Origin: Solirubrobacterales bacterium
GTDB lineage: Bacteria; Actinomycetota; Thermoleophilia; Solirubrobacterales; 70-9
Length of the DNA stretch: 64,000 nucleotides
Direction: 5' to 3'
Assembly: GCA_023958085.1 (NCBI GenBank)
Contig: JAMLGI010000004.1
Coordinates: forward strand, 62,001 to 126,000
Position numbers and translations under genes: made by a program. Below, in pieces: positions 59,952 through 64,000 of this stretch (its first letter is position 1; every line of letters starts with the position of its first letter). The notes beneath the pieces are model-generated. The model saw only the letters and a program-made list of their open reading frames with translations, was not told where the DNA came from and did no database searches.

Positions 59952-60320
59952 GTGTCCCGTCTTTCCTCACGTTTTTCGGTCGTTCTCGGCACCACCCTCT
60001 GTCTCGGGGCCCTGGCCGTCGTCGGATGCGGCGGCAGCTCCAGTCCGGCTGCTTCCGCCGATGCGACCTGCGCCGACTTCGGCAAGATGTCGGATGAAGA
60101 TCGAGGTCCACGGCGCAGCTGGTCCTCGAAGCCAACAACGTCCCGACCGATGGCCTCGGCGCCGGGGTCAAGATCGACGGAGCCGTGCTCACGCTCAAGG
60201 CGTACCGTGGTCAGCGGTGACACCGCCACGGTGAACAACGTCACCGACATCGGTGACGCCGCCAGAAGCTTTCAGCAGGGCGTCGAGAACTCCTCCGGCA
60301 ACGGCAGTTCCGCCAAGTAG
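59952..60320 (+). pseudogene. Frameshifted small lipoprotein gene
   Basis: A GTG at 59952 with an AAAGGAG site starts a good lipoprotein signal (VVLGTTLCLGALAVVGC). After about MSDEDR the frame loses sense: the coherent continuation (AQLVLEANNVPTDGLGAGVK, then IDGAVLTLKAY) is in another frame from about 60105 to 60210, and the original frame resumes with VSGDTATVNNVTDIGDAARS to a TAG at 60318-60320. Two compensating indels are therefore present. The intact protein would be about 120 residues; its family is not recognised. Either a decayed gene or sequence error. Confidence 0.65.
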
Positions 60321-60411
60321 CCGCCACTCCTCTCGCTCCGGTCCCGACCCCTCCCGTTCCCGCCCGGGCGGAACGGTGGGGACGTCCACGCCTGAGCCCG
60401 GATCAAGTGCC

Positions 60412-61125
60412 GTGAAGATCTACTCCTGGAACGTGAACGGGATCCGGGCGGTGGTCCGCAAGGGTGAGTTCGGCCTTTCGTGGATACTCACTCGCCGGAT
60501 GTCTGCCTGCAGGAAACGAAGGCCACCCGCGGCCAGGCCGAGCTGGATCTGCCCGAGTACGAGGATTCTGGAACTCGGCCGAGCGCAAGGGTTCTCGGGC
60601 ACCGCGATCTTCAGTCGGGAGAAGCCGATCTCGACCATGAACGACTTCGCCGACGGGATCTCGGCCGAGTTCGGCCTGACCGCCGATGAGTACGGCGATC
60701 CGATGCGCGAAGGCGGTACTGACCGCCGAGTACGCAGTTCTTCCTGGTCACCGCCTACGTCCCGAATGCGAAACGGGACCTGACCCGGACTCAAGCTACG
60801 GGAGAAGCAGGATCCGGCGATGCTGGCCCACCTTCAGGAGCTGGAGAGGACCAAACCGGTCGCCTCTGCGGGGATCTCAACGTAGCCCACACCGAGGACG
60901 ACCTGGCCAACCCCAAAGCGAACCGGGGAGAGCACGGCTTCACCGACGAGGAGCGATCCGGCTTTCAGCGGTTCATCGACGCCGGGTTCATCGACACCTA
61001 CCGCGAGTTCAACAAGGGCAACGGCCACTGCTGGTGGTCGTACATGTCGAAAGCGAGGAGCGAAACGCGGGCTGGCGGATCGACTACTTCCTGATCTCCC
61101 TCCCCCGCCCTGACCGGTTTGCGGA
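60412..61125 (+). pseudogene. Exodeoxyribonuclease III (xth) remnant with many frameshifts
   Basis: Fragments of an ExoIII/AP endonuclease follow each other in all three frames: MKIYSWNVNGIRAVVRKGEF, then DTHSPDVCLQETKATRGQAE, then [52 protein letters not shown], and finally [10 protein letters not shown]. The order and content match intact Xth, including catalytic segments (SWNVNGIR, QETK, GDLNVAH). At least five small indels separate them, and the closing SDHCPV motif was not found. Conserved codons between the indels suggest either very recent decay or a low-quality stretch. Confidence 0.8.
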
Positions 61126-61278
61126 GGGTACCCGCGGATGGCTCCGGTCGTCTCGATCGAAAAGGTGGGCGGATGGGTGGTTTGCGGAGGTTACCCGCCG
61201 CTCAGATGTCGGCAGCAGGTTTCTCTCAGTATCCGACGGACAACCCTGTCCTCGGAGCTTCTGGCGGGGCTGTTCTGA

Positions 61279-62460
61279 CTACCTCACCCGCACCCGCTTT
61301 CTGCCAGTTTTCGCCTTGGTGTGGGCCGCCGAGACCCTGAACTTGACGACCGTGCGCCGGTGGCGGCGAGCACTCCGCTTCATCCGCACCGGCACCTTCA
61401 CCCACCGGGTCCGGCCGGGCCAGAGGTTGGCGGCACGGCGGGTGTTCCTGCGCATCCACTTGCCGTAGGCCGTGACCCGGACCCGCTTGGCCACCGCGGT
61501 GCCGTTGTTGCTCACCCGAACGTAGAAGGTTCGCTTCTGGCCGCGCCGCATCTTCCACGGACCTTTGACCTTCACCCACTTCAGGTGAGGGTGCCCTGGC
61601 CGCCCGTAGCACCCTTCAGTCACCGGTGGTGCCGAAACGTTCGAGTCGGGGCTGGTGGGCCTGCCGGCATCGTCACGGGTGCCAAGCACAAAGTCGGCCT
61701 TCATCCTCCAGGTTCCGGTTGAGCATCTGGCCTCGACGTAGCTGCGGTCGCGTCCGACACTTCCGGGAACCGGCTTTCCGTCATACACCACAGGGCTGGT
61801 CGCCGGGATGTTGAGGCTGAACTGGCCGACCGCCGAGTCGAAGGTCAGGACCGGAATCGACATCGTCAGAGTCCCGTTCCGCTGAAGCACTCCGCTCATG
61901 TAGACACCGGCTCCGGTGCCCTTGGAGAACCCGTACACCTTGATCCTTGCGAGACCCGCCCTGGTCCGACCGCCGTTGAAGACAACCAGGACCGGGTCCT
62001 TCAGGTTCGGCCCGGAGGCCGAGTTGATTGCCGCCAGGTAGAGCTGTGCGCTGCCGTTGCCGAGCACCGCCTTCGGACAGCGGGCGATCGCGGTCTGTGG
62101 CGGCACCGAGAGATTCACCGGCGGCGGGCCGATCTGGTTGTCGGGACAGACCGGAAAGTTCCGTTTCGGCACGAACTTCATGTCGGTCGGGAAGTCAACC
62201 GTCACCCGTTTCATCGGCAGGATCTTCGGCGAAGCCGGAAACGGTGCCTTCACCTCGACCCCAAGGCTCAGGTTGGCTGCTTTCGGCAGTTGCCGGTAGA
62301 GCTTGCCCGAGCTGGCCTTCAGACTCATGCCGGCCGTGGCTGTCTCGTCGGCACCACGCGCAACCGGTGGCACGAGAGCCAGACTCACCCCCAAACCGAT
62401 CAGCGCGATCAGCGCGAGGACTGCGTTTCGGGGAAAGTGGACGAGTCGAGGGGAACTCAT
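61279..62460 (-). CDS. Secreted repeat-family protein of unknown function, copy 1
   Basis: 393 residues from an ATG at 62460 preceded by GGAAGGAG. The signal peptide (about 10-37) ends in PPVARGA. The body has a conserved beta-rich domain: FPVCPDNQIGPPPVNLSVPP with paired cysteines, LVVFNGGRTRAGLARIKVYG, SIPVLTFDSAVGQFSLNIPA, VPGSVGRDRSYVEARCSTGT. The C-terminal CARDB/DUF11-like module (VRVSNNGTAVAKRVRV, NLWPGRTRWVKVPVRM) ends in a very basic tail. It is about half identical by eye to the product at 62670. Probably extracellular and wall-associated; no function known. Confidence 0.82.
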   Translation of the reverse strand: MSSPRLVHFPRNAVLALIALIGLGVSLALVPPVARGADETATAGMSLKASSGKLYRQLPKAANLSLGVEVKAPFPASPKILPMKRVTVDFPTDMKFVPKRNFPVCPDNQIGPPPVNLSVPPQTAIARCPKAVLGNGSAQLYLAAINSASGPNLKDPVLVVFNGGRTRAGLARIKVYGFSKGTGAGVYMSGVLQRNGTLTMSIPVLTFDSAVGQFSLNIPATSPVVYDGKPVPGSVGRDRSYVEARCSTGTWRMKADFVLGTRDDAGRPTSPDSNVSAPPVTEGCYGRPGHPHLKWVKVKGPWKMRRGQKRTFYVRVSNNGTAVAKRVRVTAYGKWMRRNTRRAANLWPGRTRWVKVPVRMKRSARRHRRTVVKFRVSAAHTKAKTGRKRVRVR

Positions 62461-62669
62461 GATTTCTCCTTCCGCCGGGTTCACCGACTTGAACATTACT
62501 GTTCTTGGAGTACCCCTTTGGTACAGGTCTAAACCGTGGGGCCGACCTCGTCACTCGATCCCACTCGGAACGCACGCCCGGAAAGCCGGACCCGGATGCC
62601 CGCATTCCGAACGGACACCCGGGTACCGGACGATTCCGATACCTGCTGGCTGAGACGGCGGCTCGGGAG

Positions 62670-63854
62670 CTACCGCACCCGCACCCAGCGGCTGCCGGTT
62701 CTCACCTTGGTCTTCTGGGCGGTGGCCCGGAAGGTGATCCGGGTCGACCGGTTGCGGCGGGCCCGGTTGTTCATCCGGACCGGAACCCGGACCCACCGGC
62801 TCGCACCGGGCCACAGGTTGGTGCCGCCGTTGACGTTTGCCCGGCGGATCCAGGGGCCGTTGGCGAAGACCCGGATCCGGTTCATCACCGCGGTGCCGTT
62901 GTTGGTCACCCGGACCCGGAAGACGGCCCGTCCCCGCGCCTTCATCTTCTTGGGACCACTGGTTCTGAACGCAGCGAATCTCGGTGTGCCGACCGCCCCG
63001 AAGCAGCTGTCACTCACCGGCGCGGCGGTGATCGTGGACTCCTCGCCGACCGGCTGGCCCGCATCGTTGCGGTTACCGAGCAGGAAGGTGGAGGTCATCC
63101 GCCAGCTTCCGGTGGAGCATCGGGACTGAACGTAGGACCGGTCGCGGCCGACCGAGCCGGGCACGGAACGGTTGTTGTAGACGATCGGCTGGGTCGCCGG
63201 GATCGCCAGGTTGAATCGCCCGACCGCAGAGTCCGAGGTGAGCACCGGGATCGAGACCGCCAGGGTGCCGTTGTTCTGGAGGACGCCCTCCATGTACACC
63301 CCGGCACTGGTTCCCTTCGAGAATCCGTAAACCTTGATCTTCGGCAGACCGGCCTTGGTCCGACCACCGTTGAACACGACCAGCACCGGATCCTTGAGGA
63401 ACGGCCCGTCGGCGTTGTTGGCCCCGGCCAGGTAAAGCCCGGCGGTTCCGTTGCCGATCACCGCCCCGGGGCAGCGGGCGATCGCGACATCCGGCGGAAC
63501 CGAGAGGTTCACCGGCGGCGGACCGATCTGGTTGTCCGGGCAGACCGGGAAGTTGCTCTTGGGAACGAACCGCATGTCGGTGGGGAGGCCGAGCGTGACC
63601 CTTTTCATCGGCAACACCTTGGGTGACTCCGGATAGGGTGCCCGGACCTCCACCTCCATGTTGAAGTTGGCCGGTCGCAGGGCCTGCCGAAAGAGGTTGC
63701 CCGACTGGGACTTGATGCTGAACGAGGCGGTCGCGGTTTCATCGGCACCGCGGGCGACTGTCGGCAGCAGCGCCAGACCGAGCGCGAAACCACCCAGGGC
63801 GATCAGGATGATCGACCGGATTCGAAACCTGTCGGGAAGTGAATCGATTCTCAT
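62670..63854 (-). CDS. Secreted repeat-family protein of unknown function, copy 2
   Basis: 394 residues; the ATG at 63854 follows an AAGGAGAG site. Same layout as copy 1: signal peptide ending LLPTVARGA, the FPVCPDNQIGPPPVNLSVPP segment identical to copy 1, LVVFNGGRTKAGLPKIKVYG, VPGSVGRDRSYVQSRCSTGS, and a C-terminal module with VRVTNNGTAVMNRIRV and NLWPGASRWVRVPVRM, ending in WVRVR. Separate ribosome sites and a 209-base gap suggest separate transcripts. GAACAGTAA occurs upstream of both copies. Confidence 0.82.
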   Translation of the reverse strand: MRIDSLPDRFRIRSIILIALGGFALGLALLPTVARGADETATASFSIKSQSGNLFRQALRPANFNMEVEVRAPYPESPKVLPMKRVTLGLPTDMRFVPKSNFPVCPDNQIGPPPVNLSVPPDVAIARCPGAVIGNGTAGLYLAGANNADGPFLKDPVLVVFNGGRTKAGLPKIKVYGFSKGTSAGVYMEGVLQNNGTLAVSIPVLTSDSAVGRFNLAIPATQPIVYNNRSVPGSVGRDRSYVQSRCSTGSWRMTSTFLLGNRNDAGQPVGEESTITAAPVSDSCFGAVGTPRFAAFRTSGPKKMKARGRAVFRVRVTNNGTAVMNRIRVFANGPWIRRANVNGGTNLWPGASRWVRVPVRMNNRARRNRSTRITFRATAQKTKVRTGSRWVRVR

Positions 63855-63939
63855 TTTCTCTCCTTCGGCATGGACTTACTGTTCAAGATAAACCCCCGAA
63901 GCGGGCAAAGCTTCGGCCTCTGGACCACCCCGCTCCCGG

Positions 63940-64000
63940 TCAGCGAACCCGGACCGTCCTGGCAACCCGTTTGGCGCCGCCGTTCCCGCTTCTCACTGTG
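63940..64000 (-). CDS. C-terminal end of a third copy of the secreted family
   Basis: The last 61 bases of the window encode, on the minus strand, VRSGNGGAKRVARTVRVR and a TGA. This matches the ends of the two preceding genes (KTGRKRVRVR and RTGSRWVRVR). The rest lies outside the window, so at least three copies stand in tandem. Confidence 0.65.
   Translation of the reverse strand, partial: TVRSGNGGAKRVARTVRVR

Overview
The window is strongly G+C-rich and densely coded. Starts are often GTG or TTG, genes commonly overlap by 1 to 4 bases (ATGA, GTGA, TTGA, TGATG), and MurE carries the DNPR meso-diaminopimelate motif. A division cluster with ftsZ but no ftsA, a mraZ operator, DUF11-type secreted proteins and a small Tad locus fit a deep-branching Actinobacteriota member. 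My best guess is class Thermoleophilia (Solirubrobacterales-like); this rests on gene content only. There is no rRNA and no CRISPR array.

Layout. 1-3.1 kb: the N-terminal part of a secreted DUF11-like protein, then metK. 3.3-6.5 kb: der-cmk, with a lone plus-strand acyltransferase. 6.5-14.2 kb: an aromatic amino acid block (aroA, tyrA-ACT, aroF, hisC-type aminotransferase, aroH) interrupted by a Tat-exported flavin amine oxidase and preceded by an rRNA pseudouridine synthase. 14.3-18 kb: a lipoprotein, scpB-scpA, trpS. 18.4-24 kb: an acyl-CoA dehydrogenase and a glycine cleavage operon with the P protein split (gcvT-H-PA-PB). 24-40 kb: the mra/dcw peptidoglycan and division cluster, read on the minus strand from mraZ to ftsZ. 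It is split between mraY and murD by about 1 kb of hairpin repeats. 40.1-42 kb: two divergently oriented, tandem-duplicated membrane proteins. 42-47.3 kb: a compact Tad operon (tadC, tadB, cpaF, cpaB) translationally coupled to a histidine kinase and response regulator. 47.5-51.9 kb: an orphan ORF, a Rho homologue with altered P-loop residues, transaldolase and glpD. 51.9-58.4 kb: a cobalamin-riboswitch operon. 58.5-59.5 kb: DedA, tRNA-Glu and tRNA-Leu. 59.5-61.1 kb: repeats and two frameshifted genes. 61.3-64 kb: three copies of a secreted protein family of unknown function, the last cut by the window edge.

The most striking system is at 51,895-58,399. A clear cobalamin riboswitch precedes two exported DUF4430 proteins, an EcfT transmembrane protein, a fused double EcfA ATPase, and an ECF S-component whose membrane domain continues into a prenyltransferase/squalene-cyclase-like alpha/alpha toroid held between membrane anchors. 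Animal transcobalamin and intrinsic factor are built from the same two modules: an alpha/alpha barrel plus a DUF4430-like C-terminal domain. The operon therefore looks like a split, membrane-anchored bacterial counterpart of a B12 carrier attached to its own ECF importer. This is an inference from architecture and riboswitch; substrate binding is not shown by sequence.

A second notable signal is a family of roughly 145-bp near-palindromic repeats at 18.2 kb and 31.4-32.4 kb. The two arms change in concert between copies, and two copies abut the stop codons of acyl-CoA dehydrogenase and mraY. They lie beside 47-bp palindromic elements at both loci.
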